Assembly: GCF_029168945.1 (NCBI RefSeq)
Contig: NC_083605.1
Span: forward strand, 38,515,280-38,579,279
Origin: Cannabis sativa
Taxonomy: Eukaryota; Streptophyta; Magnoliopsida; Rosales; Cannabaceae
DNA length: 64,000 bases
Direction of reading: 5' to 3'
In this document: positions 20,927 through 34,715 of the stretch, piece by piece
Layout of the letters: every line of letters begins with the position of its first letter
Numbering within the stretch: position 1 is the stretch's first letter
Made by a program: the position numbers and the translations under genes
The notes under the pieces: generated by a model
The model's input: the letters and a program-made list of their open reading frames with translations, nothing else
Told to the model about the DNA's origin: nothing
Database searches by the model: none

Positions 20927-22823
20927 TGTTGGGTTTTATGCCCTAAATAAAACTCATTTCAATATAATCAGATTTACTTATTAATATAGATCAGAAATAA
21001 CATTTAATGTTGCATGGTTCACATGATTTATTTCATGATTATATGTACATAATGTATAAATTCATCTGAAACCCTTTTCACATAATTGATCCTGTTTATT
21101 GTGCCGTCAACACGTTGGAAAGTAAACATGACTATGTGAATAAAGTTTCCTAGATTTATCAGACATAGGGTTTTACTGATATGATAATCTACAACAGAGT
21201 TTACTTGCATTTGGAGAAGTGTTATGTTCTTTCCAGAGCATTGGTTAAAGTAAAGCTCAGGTTGGATGCATGGAGTATGCATCGGAAGGGACCGATATTG
21301 AACTTTGACTTAGATTTATTAAACTTACCGTAATATCTATTCAAGTCAATATCGCCTAGTTGATCCTAGATCAAATGTTATTAATCCTGTTATGATTATG
21401 CTCAATCTTAAAAGGCTATTCGTGTTCTTTGATTTGTTAGTTAAGCCTACTTTTAGGTTAGGGTGATACGTACATTTTGGGAACACGGTAGTGCAATTGA
21501 GTGGGAGCGCTAGCATAAACATGGAATCTATAGCTTCTATCTGGCGAATAGTAAGCAAAGGATGATCTCCTTCGAGCTTGACCAAACGAACATAAATGGT
21601 GGAGTACTCATTTCACATAAGCTGAAATATCATTTATACGGGGTCAAGTGTTTTAAGGATAAAATACATTGTAGGGTGTAACGGTGATTTAATCCCTTTA
21701 CAGTGTAGATCATTCATATAGAGGATCAGTGATCACATTAGGATTATAACAATGGATAACTAATGATGTGTCTATATGGTGGAACATATAGAGCATTCTA
21801 TATAACTGAGAGTGCAATTCTAAGTTCTATGCGTGGATTCAACGAAGAATTAATAAGTTAGTGAATTTTAGTGATAAATTCTTGATCTACTTATTGGAAG
21901 CTCGGTTATATAAACCCATGGTCCCCGCACTAGTTGAGATAATATTGCTTGTAAGACTCATATAATTGGTTTTGATTAATCAATTATAATTCTCAAATTA
22001 GACTATGTCTATTTGTGAATTTTTTCACTAAGTAAGGGCGAAATTGTAAAGAAAGAGTTTTAGGGGAATATTTGTTAATTATGATACTTTGTATGGTTCA
22101 ATTAATAAATATGATAAATGACAATATTATTTAATAATTATTTATAGTTATTAAATAGTTAGAATTGGCATTTAAATGGTTGAATTAGAAAATTGGCGTT
22201 TTTGAGAAAATCAGATGCAGAAAGGATAAAACTGCAAAATTGCAAAAAGTGAGGCCCAAATCCACTATGTAGGACTGGCCACTTTTATAGGAATTTACCT
22301 CTGATATTTCTATTATTTTAATGCCAAATAATTCAAACCTAACCCTAGTGGAATAGTATAAATAGATAGTGAAGGCTTCAGGAAAATTACACTTTTTTTT
22401 CTGACACTTTCTGAATCAGAAAAACCTGAGCCTTCTCTCTCCCTATCTCGCTGACCACTCCCTCTCTTCTTTTCTTCTTCAATATTTCGAAATCCTTAGT
22501 GTATGAGTAGTGCCCACACACAGCAAGTGATACCTCAATCATAGTGAGGAAGATCGTGAAGAAAGACTTTCAGCAAGAAGGAGTTTCAGCATCAATGATT
22601 CAGAGAAAGAGATCCAGGTTCAGATATTGATAATGCTCTGCTACAGAAAGGAATCAAGGGCTAGATATCTGAACGGAAGGAGTCATTATATTCCGTTGCA
22701 CCCAATGTAAGGTTTCCTGAACTTTATATGTGTTTATTTCATCGTTTTAGAAAGTTCATATTTATGGTGTTAATCAACATACTTGTGAGTAGATCTAAGA
22801 TCCTGGTAAAATAACTTCCAACA
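20927..22823 (+). mobile_element. Element C 5' LTR
   Basis: This 1897-bp LTR has terminal inverted ends TGTTGG/CCAACA. A TATA box (TATAAATA) is at 22357-22364. The primer-binding site follows as TGGCCTCAGAGCC, a two-base variant of the Met-tRNA site. Confidence 0.92.
22357..22364 (+). promoter_or_regulatory. TATA box of the C 5' LTR
   Basis: TATAAATA lies about 1430 bp into the LTR. The right LTR has the same box at 40112-40119, and LTR I has it at 52960-52967. Confidence 0.75.
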
Positions 22824-25800
22824 ACTGGCCTCAGAGCCATGGTAATTGATTTACTTGCAAGAAATTTGGACTTTAAAACGATTGTTTGTTTGTTTTTGGA
22901 TGGTATCATGTTATATTGATTGTTATTTGATGATTGATTGATGTTTGTAAATTTTCGTGAAAAATAATTGCGATTCTGTTTCTAGAATTATTTTTATTGG
23001 ATAGTATGGAAAAAATTAAGCAAGTTACTTTTTTACAGAACTCAATTTCGATTTAATTTTAATTAGTTATGATTTTTTGAAGATTCGAAAAAATCGGAGC
23101 TGTGCTGAAATTTTCCTGCAATCGCGAAAACTGTCCGTACAGCTCACAATTTTTTCGTTTTTCTTCGTTTTTTCATGCTTTTTCATGGAATTAACTTCCG
23201 ATTTTTTGTGTAGTTCTATATTTATACTATTACTATTTCTAATTCAATTCTAATTATCATTTTGAATTAATTTAATATTTTTTAAATTTAATTCAAGATA
23301 TTAGTGTAATTTGAATTTGAAAATAGTTACTATCTATCTTTTTGCTTAATTATCTATCTTATTTTTAAATTTGATTATATCTTATCTTATTTTTAAATTT
23401 AAGGTCAGATTTTAAATTTTCAATTTAATTTTTTTTTTAAATAATTTGACCTTATTTAAATTTAAAATAAGATAACTATAATCATGTAAATTTAAATAGA
23501 TATAAGATATTTTGCTAACTTTTAAATTTTTTTATTTTATTTATTTAAATTACATTTAAAATCTGAAAAAGATATTCATTTATCTTTTCTAATTTTTTAT
23601 TTAATTTTTATTTATAAAATAACATTTAAATTTTAAAAGTAGTTAGCAAATTTTGAAATGATATTTAGGTTGGTTGAAACCTAATTTTTCAAAATTGTAG
23701 GTTTAATTTTCAATTTAAATTTTTTTTTTAAAATTTCTAATATTTCAAATTTTATTTTAAATTTTTGAAAATAAATATTTTATTTATTTAATTAAAAATT
23801 TCAAAATTATTTATTTATTTAAAATTAAATAAATCCTACATCCAACTATCCAGCTAACCTTGTTGCAGGAGTATGTGTTTTAGCTTATTTGTAAGTTTTC
23901 AAAACCTATTATTACTTGATTGCAAATAGCCATGGGTACTTTTTGCCAGATCTAATGATCTGATGGCTCCCTTGGTCAAGTTAATAATTTGTAACAGGTA
24001 TATTTACAATCTTCTTTCATCTGTGTATGACCTAGCAACATGATAGGACCCATCCAAAGTGTGCGTGTGTGAGCCTATGTGTTTAATTTCATTATAGATG
24101 CATATAGGTTAATGTTGCTAAAATAAATTATCATAGTTCTTGATAGATTTTATTTAGGCCCATTTAGTTTTTTGGGCTTAGTCAATTAATAACAGTTGTT
24201 CTTATTAAGGTTAAATTCCTCTCTTTTGGGCTTTGTGTGAGAGTTGGGAGCCATAGAAGTGGGTACGACATACTGAACCCAGCACCCCCTCACATGAACC
24301 ACCCCAATTGTGAAGGCCCATTTGCCTGATTTGAATAACTGTACTAGGTTAATTAAACTAGTTTAACCTAATAAAATTGATTAGCAACATAATTAATTTC
24401 ATTTATTTTGAAATTAATTTAAGAAAATTATAGTTTAAAGAATTCTTTATTCTAAGCTAAACTATATGTATTTTCTTGTATTTAATTAAATATAGAATTA
24501 TAACCATCTAGATTCTTTCTGGAGCTTAATTTAAATTTTTCATTAAATATTCCTATTTAAGTTGATATTTAGTTATCTTCAACTAACCAACTTAAATCTG
24601 AATCTCTTTTGGTTTTTAAAATTTCAAAATTAAGTTGAGGAATTTTAGGCATTGGTTATTAAGATTCTTTAGATATTTTTTAAGTTACTATCTTTTCAAA
24701 TATTAACTTAAAATGGAATATTTTAGATATTTTTTGAGTTAATATCTTTTCGAATATTAACTTAAAATGGAATATCTTCAAATTAAGTGGTTACAACTTA
24801 ATTTTTGATATTTAATTAAATTTAAAATTGAAAAATATTTAGGTTCTAGATTTTTTCTAATACAACCTAAATTAGATATTTTTTCAAATTTTGTGGAAAA
24901 GATACTTAGTCAAATAGAATATTTTCTAGATAGTTATTTCTAGACTACTTATTATTTCTAATATTAAATAGGAAAATATTATACATTGTGAAATTAATTA
25001 TTTAAATAATTAATTTTGGTACAATTTATTTTAAGTATATTTTTTCCTACTATTAAACTAGAGATTAATAATTAAGCCTTCTCTACACTTAATTATTTAT
25101 TTCTTGAATTTAATACATTTAATTAATTTGAAAATTAAATATCTAAGTTCATTTTCATCATGATACTTAAATATTTCTTTTTCATGACACTTAATTAAAT
25201 AGAAAATTATTTTAGTTGAAATTTATTTTTTCAACTAAATTTAAATAATTTTCAAAATATATTTTTTCTTTATTTTATTAATCAAATTTCGAAATTGCAT
25301 TTCTTAAATGCTGGAATTTCAAATTTTATTTGAAAAATAGATTAAGTTGTAAATTAATTATTTATTTTAATTAATTCTTGGATCAACTTAAATTAATGAT
25401 TTTTCCATTTATTGATTAATTTAAAATAAATTGAATTAAACTATATTGTTAGAAATTGAATTAATTAGTCAAAGGAAAATCTAGATAGATGATATATTTG
25501 CTTGAAGTATTTTTCTAGTGTATTTAATTAAATAGAAAATTAATATTTAAGTTGATTTTTATCATCATACTTAAATATTTGAAAATTTTCTTATATATAT
25601 TTAATTAAATAGGAAAATTATATTTTTTGTTGTAAATTAATTTTATTAATTAATTTTGGGCCAACATTAAATTAGAATAATTTTTCCAGGATTTATTTTT
25701 TATTTTAATATGCATTTTTTCGAAAACTGTATTCTTAAATACTTTAATTTTTCGAAATGCAATATATATTTATAGAAAATAAAATTTGAGTTGTAAATTA

Positions 25801-26040
25801 ATTTAAATTAATTTTGTAACAACTTAAATTGAATATTTTTCTAAATATTTATTGGAAATTATTACTAAGATGGAAATAATTCATGTTATTTTCATATCCA
25901 TCTAAGTAAAATTTATAAATATTAAATTAAAATTTATATTTAGAATTTTTCATTCTAAATTGGAAATTTTAATTAAATAAATATATATTTAAAATAAATA
26001 GAATAAATAAAGAGAATCAAAGAAAATACAACTCTTTTTA
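22824..26040 (+). repeat. Element C leader: AT-rich degenerate repeats
   Basis: This is non-coding and extremely AT-rich. Many degenerate copies of phrases such as TTAATTAAATAGAAAATTA and AAGTTG recur between 24330 and 26000. One clean 54-bp tandem duplication lies at 24670-24777. A less AT-rich block at 24050-24330 is shared with element G (43800-44110, opposite strand), so it is an old part of the family leader. Confidence 0.75.
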
Positions 26041-26870
26041 AATAATGAGCTTTATTATTAAGATATTCGATCTCCATTGTGGGTTTTGCACCGCGTTTGT
26101 TTTAGTGAGTAATCCTCCCTAATGGAAGAACGTTCATAAGCAATTTCGCACCGTTTAACCTCGCATGATAAGTAGTTTGTAAGTGTTTTTGTATGGTATG
26201 GATCACCCTAATGGTGGCGACCATACTTGACTTGCAAATTATGAAATAATGGCGGAAGCTCATAAGATAGAATTGCTTTGACTCTCGCCTAAACGGGACA
26301 ACGCTGAATTCCAATCTTGATCGAATAAAAGGTTGCTAGAATGGTTATCATTTTAGATGAGCTGACAACTCTATTCAATGGATGATGCTTTGACTCTCGC
26401 CTAAACGGGACACTGTATCAGTTTGTTGAAAAACCTTGGAAATTATTTAGGATTGTATGTTTTAGTATTTTCACTTGTCATTCCTACTTGCTATATGCTT
26501 ATAATTTCTGAATTGTGTATGAATATATATTGAACCATGTTATTTTCTGTTATTAAGTTGTAGTTTAATTTCGAATCTTCATTGTTGGTCTAACATGTTT
26601 GTTTTTCTAATGAGATAAATCCCTAATGGATTTTCACCATTAGACATACGTAATAGTGTAAGGTCTCGAAAGATAAATATTGTATATGCAACATCTAGCT
26701 GTTCATCAATTGATGACACCTTAGACTAGTATTTTTACAATATGAAACAAGAAGATTACATAAATAAGATTACTTTGTCTTTCGCTAATCGAAGCATCGT
26801 TGGATTCTTATTTCTAAACGAAATTATCCTAATTCCTCTTAGCTTATTCATTTTGAATTAGCTCAATAAT
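26041..26870 (+). repeat. Element C structured leader module (two degenerate copies)
   Basis: A module of about 500 bp occurs twice. Copy one starts near 26070 and copy two near 26580. Shared landmarks are a CATTGT(T/G)GGT start, a CTAAT-loop hairpin, TCTCGAAAGATAA-like text and a TCGCCTAAACG-like block. The 20-mer GACTCTCGCCTAAACGGGAC occurs exactly at 26280-26299 and 26392-26411. The same module is found in G, J and K. Confidence 0.75.
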
Positions 26871-29229
26871 ATATCATTGGATGAATGGTCTATAAATCAT
26901 TTCATGTCATTATATTTTCTCTTAAGAAATTAAATGACGCATATGATTATAATCCCGAAATTCTATTCCCAATTGATATAAATCCTCAATCTTAAAAATC
27001 TCCTACTTGTATGGGCAAATGAGACTTAGAGTTAAATTAGTAGTGGAGGTCCAAGATAGAATTACTCATTTTATTTGGTATAAATTAAGTCTTTGACTTT
27101 AATTTTAGAATCCAAACAGAAATTTTCTTATATTTCTAATTCAGATACAATACGGTTACACTTTCTCAATTGTTTAATATCCATCTTTTATTAATGGATT
27201 CAAACTGTATGGAATATGAGTTGGGTATTCTGTGACCAGGATCCACTTGCAGTATTCTAAGAACTCTTTGATGTAACTAAACCTATGTCATCAAAAGACA
27301 CTACCACTTTTTTTTTATCTATGGCATTTGTATCTTGATCATAGTGGATTTGACAAGATCAATCTCTGCATAGAGTTAATATGCCTATATCCACTGAAAG
27401 TAGTTCATCTCATTCGCAGATGGATGTACATTCAGGGGTGGATATGAGTTTTTTGTTGTATTCTTAAAACGTAACTCTAGATTATACCTTTTAGCAAGAA
27501 ATTTGAAATGTTTGAAAATTTTCATTAATTTCTAGCAATGGTTAAAACCATTAAGGTAAGTGGTTAAAGATCTTGCGAACTGATAGGGGTGGAGAAATAG
27601 TTAGTAGATATGCAGTTCAAAGATCATTAATTTGATTTTTGAATTATATCCAAACTTACCTCCCCAGAAATTTCGATTTGCACATTGATGATTAGTTACT
27701 AGTCGTTGCCTAATTCCTTCTATGGTAATACAATTTCAGAATGATGTAATGGTTGTATACTTAATGTAAATCATTACTAGATTCATGGATGACCTAATCA
27801 AAATCTTAAGAAAAGCTAGAACTGTTAACCATGGTTTGTTAGCTATTCTAAGTGATTAGGGGTGGACCATCCCATTGTCAATAGATAAGAAAGTGTTTGT
27901 TCAAACAAATACTACTTTTCTAAGATAATGACTAAGTCTGAAAACAAGTAGCAAATAAAGGAGATATTTTTTTGATTCCAAAAGTGTTCTATCATCTTAT
28001 ATAACATATGATGATCCCACTGCCTCTGTTGTCTTGTCACAACCAAAGAGGTTAATACCATTTAGTTTTCTTCGACATAATTCACGGTACCTTGTCGTAG
28101 TGGGAGAATTTCTAGGAACTCACCTTCTTATTACTTGGGAGACACTAGTGACTAAAAACCATTGTGAGTGTAAACAAGTAATGGATTGTCAAGATAAGAA
28201 ACTAAGAAGAAAGCCAATAGAACTATGATTTAATCCATTCACATGGAGTAACCTAAAGTTTTCTATTACAAGGACATAAAAGGAAATTTTCGTTTATAAG
28301 TCTATTCAATGGACTTAACACACTTCCTGTTCCTAGTATTATAGGTTTGAGTTTATCTAAACCTATGGCTTGTGGTATACCTGGTAATTACTTACTCTAA
28401 TGCAAGCAACTTACTTTAGTAAGACGCTGAAGCATTTTATTTCTAATGGCAATCTATAGAAGCTTCCCGACTTCTAGGCATAGATTTTATTTATCTAAGG
28501 AAAAGTCTCAACTATTCCAGAAAAGATAAAGCCATGAAAGAATTTCTTATATCAACAGTGAGAGGTCTTAGATATCCTTTTGTATGCCTTAGACCAGACA
28601 CCTGCTGTTGAGTGGGAGTAATGAGTAGGTATCAGATTAATCCAGGAGAAGAACATTGGAAGACAATCAAGTAAATCTTAAGATAAAGAAGAGGAACTAT
28701 ATGTTAGTCTATAAGGGTGTGTTTAAAACTCTTAGACTACACCATATCAGATTTCAAAATTTGCCTTTGTGCTAGTAAATCTTTCCGATAAGATGGTGGT
28801 TACTCTGGGGGTGGAATAGTGATTTTGGAGAAGTGTGAAAACCTATCTAAAGTCTCTAGGTCTACCAGAAAGGGACTGAATGTTAAGGTTGCAGGAAAGG
28901 TACTTATTCAGTCTAAGGAAAGTTCTATACATTTTTGGCATCATTCCAAATTGCCTTAAACTACTAGTGTTAATTTCCCGATTAACCAAAAGTAGTTGCC
29001 AAAGATATAGAATCCAGTATCCCAAGAGAGTAGACATATAGAGAGGAATTTCACATTATCAATGATTTTGTGATTAAAGGAAGAGTAATGGTGGAGAAAC
29101 GGTTGTGTTTAATTCAACCTTTCAGGTCCTATTACGAGGAGTTTACTACTACTACACTTGATTTGTATATCAAGGTGTTGAGATTATTTGAAACACACTT
29201 TTTGTTTTATATTAGTGCAAGTGGGAGTT
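26871..29229 (+). pseudogene. Element C fossil copia pol
   Basis: This is a decayed pol. Readable traces are LRTDRGGE-like integrase text near 27573 and MSRYQINPGEEHWKTIK near 28621, the RT/RNase H junction of copia elements. A CLRPDTC-like stretch lies just before the latter. Stops and shifts are frequent and there is no usable ORF. Element J carries an equivalent stretch on the opposite strand. The end (29215-29229) is the purine-rich PPT (CAAGTGGGAG). Confidence 0.7.
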
Positions 29230-29444
29230 TGTTGGGTTTTATGCCCTAAATAAAACTCATTTCAATATAATCAGATTTACTTATTAATATAGATCAGAAA
29301 TAACATTTAATGTTGCATGGTTCACATGATTTATTTCATGATTATATGTACATAATATATAAATTCATCTGAAACCCTTTTCACATAATTGATCCTGTTT
29401 ATTGTGCCGTCAACACATTGGAAAGTAAACATGACTATGTGAAT
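29230..29444 (+). mobile_element. Element C 3' LTR, first part
   Basis: It starts TGTTGGG after the PPT and is interrupted by element B at 29445. TSD of B: TGAAT at 29440-29444. Confidence 0.93.
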
Positions 29445-31698
29445 TGTAACACCCTAACTAACTTAGGCGTATTACGTGATTTTTAAACGTACTGTGCAGC
29501 TCGTTGCTAATCAACGAGGTTTATGGAAAAACGTGATTAATTAAAATTTTGCTTTTTCATTAAACTTATAAACCATTTTACCAAAAAGTCTCGGGATCCC
29601 GATTTATAAAAATATTTACAAACGTTTTCACTATTCAACTTTTACATCAAAATGAGGTCATCTAACGACCGTTACAAAAATCTCAGCCCTGCTGTCCCGA
29701 GGATCGTACGCTCCAGGCCTAACCGCCCCGACATGTACAATCCCATAAGCTCGCTCACGGTCCATCAGCAACTGCCTTGCCTTTACCTACACAAGCAACG
29801 CAAACTGTGAGTCGACAGACTCAGTAAGAAAAGCATAATAATATCATACATAAAACTGACTGCCGTGTCCAACACGATACTGAGTCCCGCTACTGCCATG
29901 TCCAACATGGTACTGAGCACTACTGCCATGTCCAACATGGTACTGAGTTTTGAACGTTCAGGGGACGGCACTATTGACAAGTATCCTCCTGATCGGTCGA
30001 ACCGATCATACTCCGGCTGCTGGTCATACTCCAGCCTGTACCGACGGGATAGGTCAATAGCACTGAACCACCAACCAGTGTCGGCTGATCGGCCGAACCG
30101 GTCATACTCCGCCGTCGGTCATACTCCACTGTACCGACGTGACAAAATGGGGTTTGGGTGGTTCGAAGCCTAAATACATATCTAATGTAAAATAACAGGC
30201 TTCCTACATGCACGCTAAACATGTAAACTACATATGCATACTGTTATACTAATCTTACCTGGATTCCGATTTCGTGTGTGCTCGTCAACCCGACCGGAAC
30301 CGAAGCCGAACTACGGACATCGGCTCCTAAACCATAAAAACCACAACACTATAAGTGACACGCTAAATCACTTCCCGGGGACTAAAACTCGAAACTAAAA
30401 GTTTCCCTATCGATGAAAAGCATGGCAATACCCCTACGAACCCAAAAACGAGGAAAACTAGGGTTCTGAAAAATCCCCCATCCGGAAGTCCGGTTGCCCA
30501 ACCGGAATTCCGGTTCTGGGAAAATCTGAACCCCCATCCGGAATTCCGGATGCTCAACCGGAATTCCGGTTCCTCGCAGGCAGCAAGCAAAAATTCACAT
30601 ATCTTGACCAATTCGAACCCAATTGATCCCAAACTTTCCAGACCTCCTCAATAGGTCCCAAATAACAATTCTAGAGCATCAAACCTACCCAGAAATCCCA
30701 CATGCAAAATTCACCATTAAAGCTCAAGCTTTGAGTTTCAAACTCAAGCTTGAGCAAAACCAACTAACTAAGCAATCCACTAGCTTAATTCACCTTAAAC
30801 TAGCCTAGAATTACCTCAGAAAACAAACAACAACATCCAGTGATTACACAGAAACAAAACATGCAATTTCTCACAAAAATCATCAATTTTCACATATAAA
30901 TTAAAAGCTTGAACAACCTAGCTACTCATGCTTCAAACAACTCATTTAACATCAAAAATCATGCTTTGAACAACTTAAATCAACAACTAAACACAGCAGA
31001 AACATCTCTCAAAAAAATCACATGCATTACCATCCAATTTCATCATTTTTCTTCAAGAATTTAAGGAGAAAGGGACAAGGAAACACATACCACACAAGAG
31101 ATCAATAAAGATTGCAAACCCAAGCTTGAATCACCACAAAATCCAGCTCTTGAACCCCAAAGTTCTCAGCCGAAAAAAGAGAGAGAGTTGTGTGTGTGTG
31201 AGTTTTTGAAATTTCCTTTAAATTGACTAAGTGTTGAAAATGTGAGTAAAAGAGAATAAAAGCCATTTATCACATTCTATTTTCAGCCAACATATAAATA
31301 AAATAAACACTTAACATTTATTTTCCATATCATAAATCACATAAGACAAAAATACTAATGGGGCAAAAAGACCATTTTGCCCCTCCACCATAAAATCATG
31401 AAAATCATACTAAAGGGGTATTTTTGGGACATTCTAAATTCCCGGCCATTCCCGACATTCCCAATGTCTAAACCCGTCCCCAAAATACTAACATACTAAG
31501 TTGTGATCTCTACTGAGCCAAACGCCGCGTTCCAAAATACCGGACACCGGAAATGCGAAATATAAAAACCGCTGATGACATAAATATGCATATCTGAATT
31601 CCGTAAATAACAATGATAAATTATTTAAATAGCTATAAATAATTTCCTGATTAACATAAATAACTGCTAATTTCCAAATTAACTAAGCGGGCTTTACA
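29445..31698 (-). mobile_element. Element B 3' LTR (left copy)
   Basis: It carries tandem repeats at about 29861-29947, duplicated GATCGGTC blocks near 29990 and 30088, and CCGG-type palindromes between 30480 and 30572. This copy shows few of the CTG-to-CG changes seen in the right copy. Confidence 0.95.
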
Positions 31699-34600
31699 AC
31701 TATCCCCCCCTTAAAAAGGATTTCGTCCCCGAAATCTAACCTGAATAACTCTGGATATTGAGCTCGCATATCTGATTCTAGCTCCCAAGTGGCTTCTTCC
31801 ACCTTACTGTTTCTCCAGAGAACCTTGACCAACGCTATGGTCTTATTCCGAAGGACTTTATCCTTTCTATCCAGGATCTGCACTGGCTGTTCCTCATAGG
31901 ACATATCCGATCGAAGCCGAAGGCTCTCATAACCGATTATATGAGAGGGGTACGAAACGTATTTTCTCAACATTGAGACATGAAATACGTTGTGCACGCG
32001 ATAAAGCTGGAGGCAATGCTAACCGATATGCCACTTGACCTATCTTCTCGAGAATCTCGAAAGGTCCTGTAAATCTAGGGCATAACTTGCCTCTTTTCCC
32101 GAAACGTTTAATCCCCTTCATCGGAGATACTCGCAAAAACACATGGTCCCCTACTCGGAACTCAACATCTCGACGTTTCGGATCTGCATAACTCTTCATG
32201 CTGCGGGAGGCAAGCATGCTAGCTTTAATCTTCTCTATTGCCTCATTGGTCCGCTGAACTGACTCCGGACCTAGATATTTCCTCTCCCCTGTCTCATCCC
32301 AGTGGATAGGGGATCTACATTTCCTACCGTACAACAGTTCATAGGGTGCCATCCCTATCGTACTCTGATAACTGTTGTTATATGAGAACTCTACTAACGG
32401 TAGGTATTTATTCCATGAACCCTCAAAGTCCATAACACAGGCTCTCAGCATGTCCTCCAATATCTGAATTGTCCTTTCGGACTGACCATCTGTCTGAGGA
32501 TGGAATGCTGTACTGAATTTTAGCTTTGTACCCATTGCCCGTTGCAAACTTTGCCAAAATTTGGAGGTGAATTTCGGATCCTGTCCGAAACTATAGACTT
32601 CGGTACCCGTGAAGTCTCACTATTTCCACGACATATAACTCGCCAACCGATCCACTTTGTAAACGTCGTTCGGCCGTGAGAAAATGAGCAGATTTCGTAA
32701 ATCGGTCCACCACTACCCGAGATGGAATCATACATACCCGTGGTCCTAGGTAACCCGACCACAAAATCCATAGTAATATCCTCCCATTTCCATTACGGTA
32801 GGGTTAGAGGCTGCAACAACCTGTGGTCTCGATGTTCAGCCTTGATCTGCTGACACGTGAGGCATCTCGAAACGAATTCTACCAAATTCTTCTTCATACC
32901 GCTCCACCAGAAGTACGGTTTCAAATCTTGGTACATCTTGGTGGTGCCGGGATGTAGAGAATATGGAGTAGAATGAGCCTCCTCAAAGATCTCATTCCTC
33001 AAGTCCATACTGTTCGGGACGCAAACCCTGGCTTTATACAAAAGCATCCCACTATCTGACACTGAAAAGTCCTTGGCTTGACCAGCCAATACCTCATCTC
33101 GGATCTTCACTAACTCCGGATCTGTCGTCTGAGCAACCTTTATTCTTTCTAACAGATCAGATTGCAGCGTTAAGTTGTGTAGCTGACCTACCACAAACTC
33201 AATGCTGGACCTGACCATATCCTCTGCTAGCTGAGGTGAGATCTGAACCATGCTAGCTACCTGCCCGGGCCCCTTTCTACTCAGGGCATCGGCCACAACA
33301 TTGGCTTTTCCGGGATGATAGAGGATCTCGCAATCATAATCCTTCACTAACTCCAACCAACGCCTCTGTCTCATGTTCAAATCTTTCTGAGTAAAGAAAT
33401 ACTTGAGACTTTTATGGTCGGTATAGATCTCGCACTTCTCACCATACAAGTAATGCCGCCAAATCTTCAGTGCAAAAACCACTGCGGCCAATTCTAAATC
33501 ATGAGTCGGGTATCGCTGTTCATAATCCTTTAGCTGACGGGAGGCGTAAGCGATAACCCGATCGGCTTGCATCAATACGCACCCCAAACCCTGTTTGGAT
33601 GCGTCACAATAGACCACGAACTTCTCCTCGTCCGAAGGCAAAGCTAGTACCGGAGCAGTAATCAACCTCTGCTTCAGCTCCTGAAAACTAGCTTCGCATT
33701 TATCTGACCAGATAAATCGCTGATTCTTCTTTGTAAGCTCGGTTAGGGGCATTGAAATTTTGGAGAACCCCTCCACGAACCTACGATAATACCCAGCTAA
33801 TCCCAAGAAGCTTCTGATTTCTGTCGCTGTCTTCGGTCTCGGCCAATCCACGACGGATTCAATCTTCCCGGGATCCACCTTGATCCCATCTTTACTCACA
33901 ATGTGCCCTAGGAAGGACACACGAGACAACCGAACTCACATTTCTTGAACTTGGCGTAGAGTCTATGTTCTCGAAGTCGTTGCGGTACCATCCGAAGATG
34001 TAACTCATGCTCCTCTTCGGCGAGAGTACACGAGGATGTCGTCGATAAACACAATTACACGGATATCGAGGAAATCCTTAAATACTCTATTCATCGTGTC
34101 CATGAATGCTGCAGGAGCGTTGGTTAGTCCGAATGACATAACCAGGAACTCGTAGTGTCCATACCTAGTGCGGAAAGCCGTCTTTGGAATGTCCTCCTCT
34201 CGGATCCTCAACTGATGATAACCCGAACGGAGATCAATCTTAGAAAAGACCGTCTTCCCCTGAAGCTGATCGAACAAGTCATCGATCCTAGGTAATGGAT
34301 ATTTATTCTTCACCGTCAGCTTGTTCAACTCTCTGTAGTCGATGCACATCCTCATAGAGCCATCCTTCTTCTTCACGAACAAAACCGGGGCTCCCCAAGG
34401 TGACACACTGGGCCGAATGAACCCTATGTCAAGCAACCCCTGGAGCTGAATCTTTAACTCCTTAAGTTCAAATGGAGCCATCCTATACGGGGCTTTAGAA
34501 ACCGGATCCACCCACAGTGCCAAGTCAATCACGAAGTCAATCTCCCGTGAGGTGGTAACCACGGAAGTTCTTCGGGAAAAACGTCCAAAATTCCCGAACC

Positions 34601-34715
34601 ACGCCGATGTCCTCTCGGCCGAGATGGTGTACGGCCGAGTGGTGTCCACCACCACGGCCGTAAACCCTAAGCACCCACCGTGCAATAATTCTCTCGGCGA
34701 CATAGCCGAGATCAC
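31683..34715 (-). pseudogene. pol: Element B pol (Tekay), fragmented
   Basis: The reading is split into pieces: 34715-34005 (reverse transcriptase start to FIDDILVYS), 33929-32793 (RT end, RNase H, integrase zinc site), 32771-32520 (integrase core, scrambled), 32547-31927 (integrase end) and 31997-31683 (chromodomain). Where it aligns with element A it is highly similar, with mostly synonymous differences in the 33000-33900 block. Breaks fall in short patches (about 31998, 32580-32830, 33930-34030) where CTG/CAG in A is replaced by CG-containing text with one- or two-base length changes. One extra A before the PPT makes the frame run into the LTR. Confidence 0.85.

Noticed and set aside
23200..26000. 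AT-rich region of C considered as a matrix attachment region or replication origin
   Set aside because: Base composition alone is not evidence; it is the repeat-rich leader shared by this retrotransposon family.
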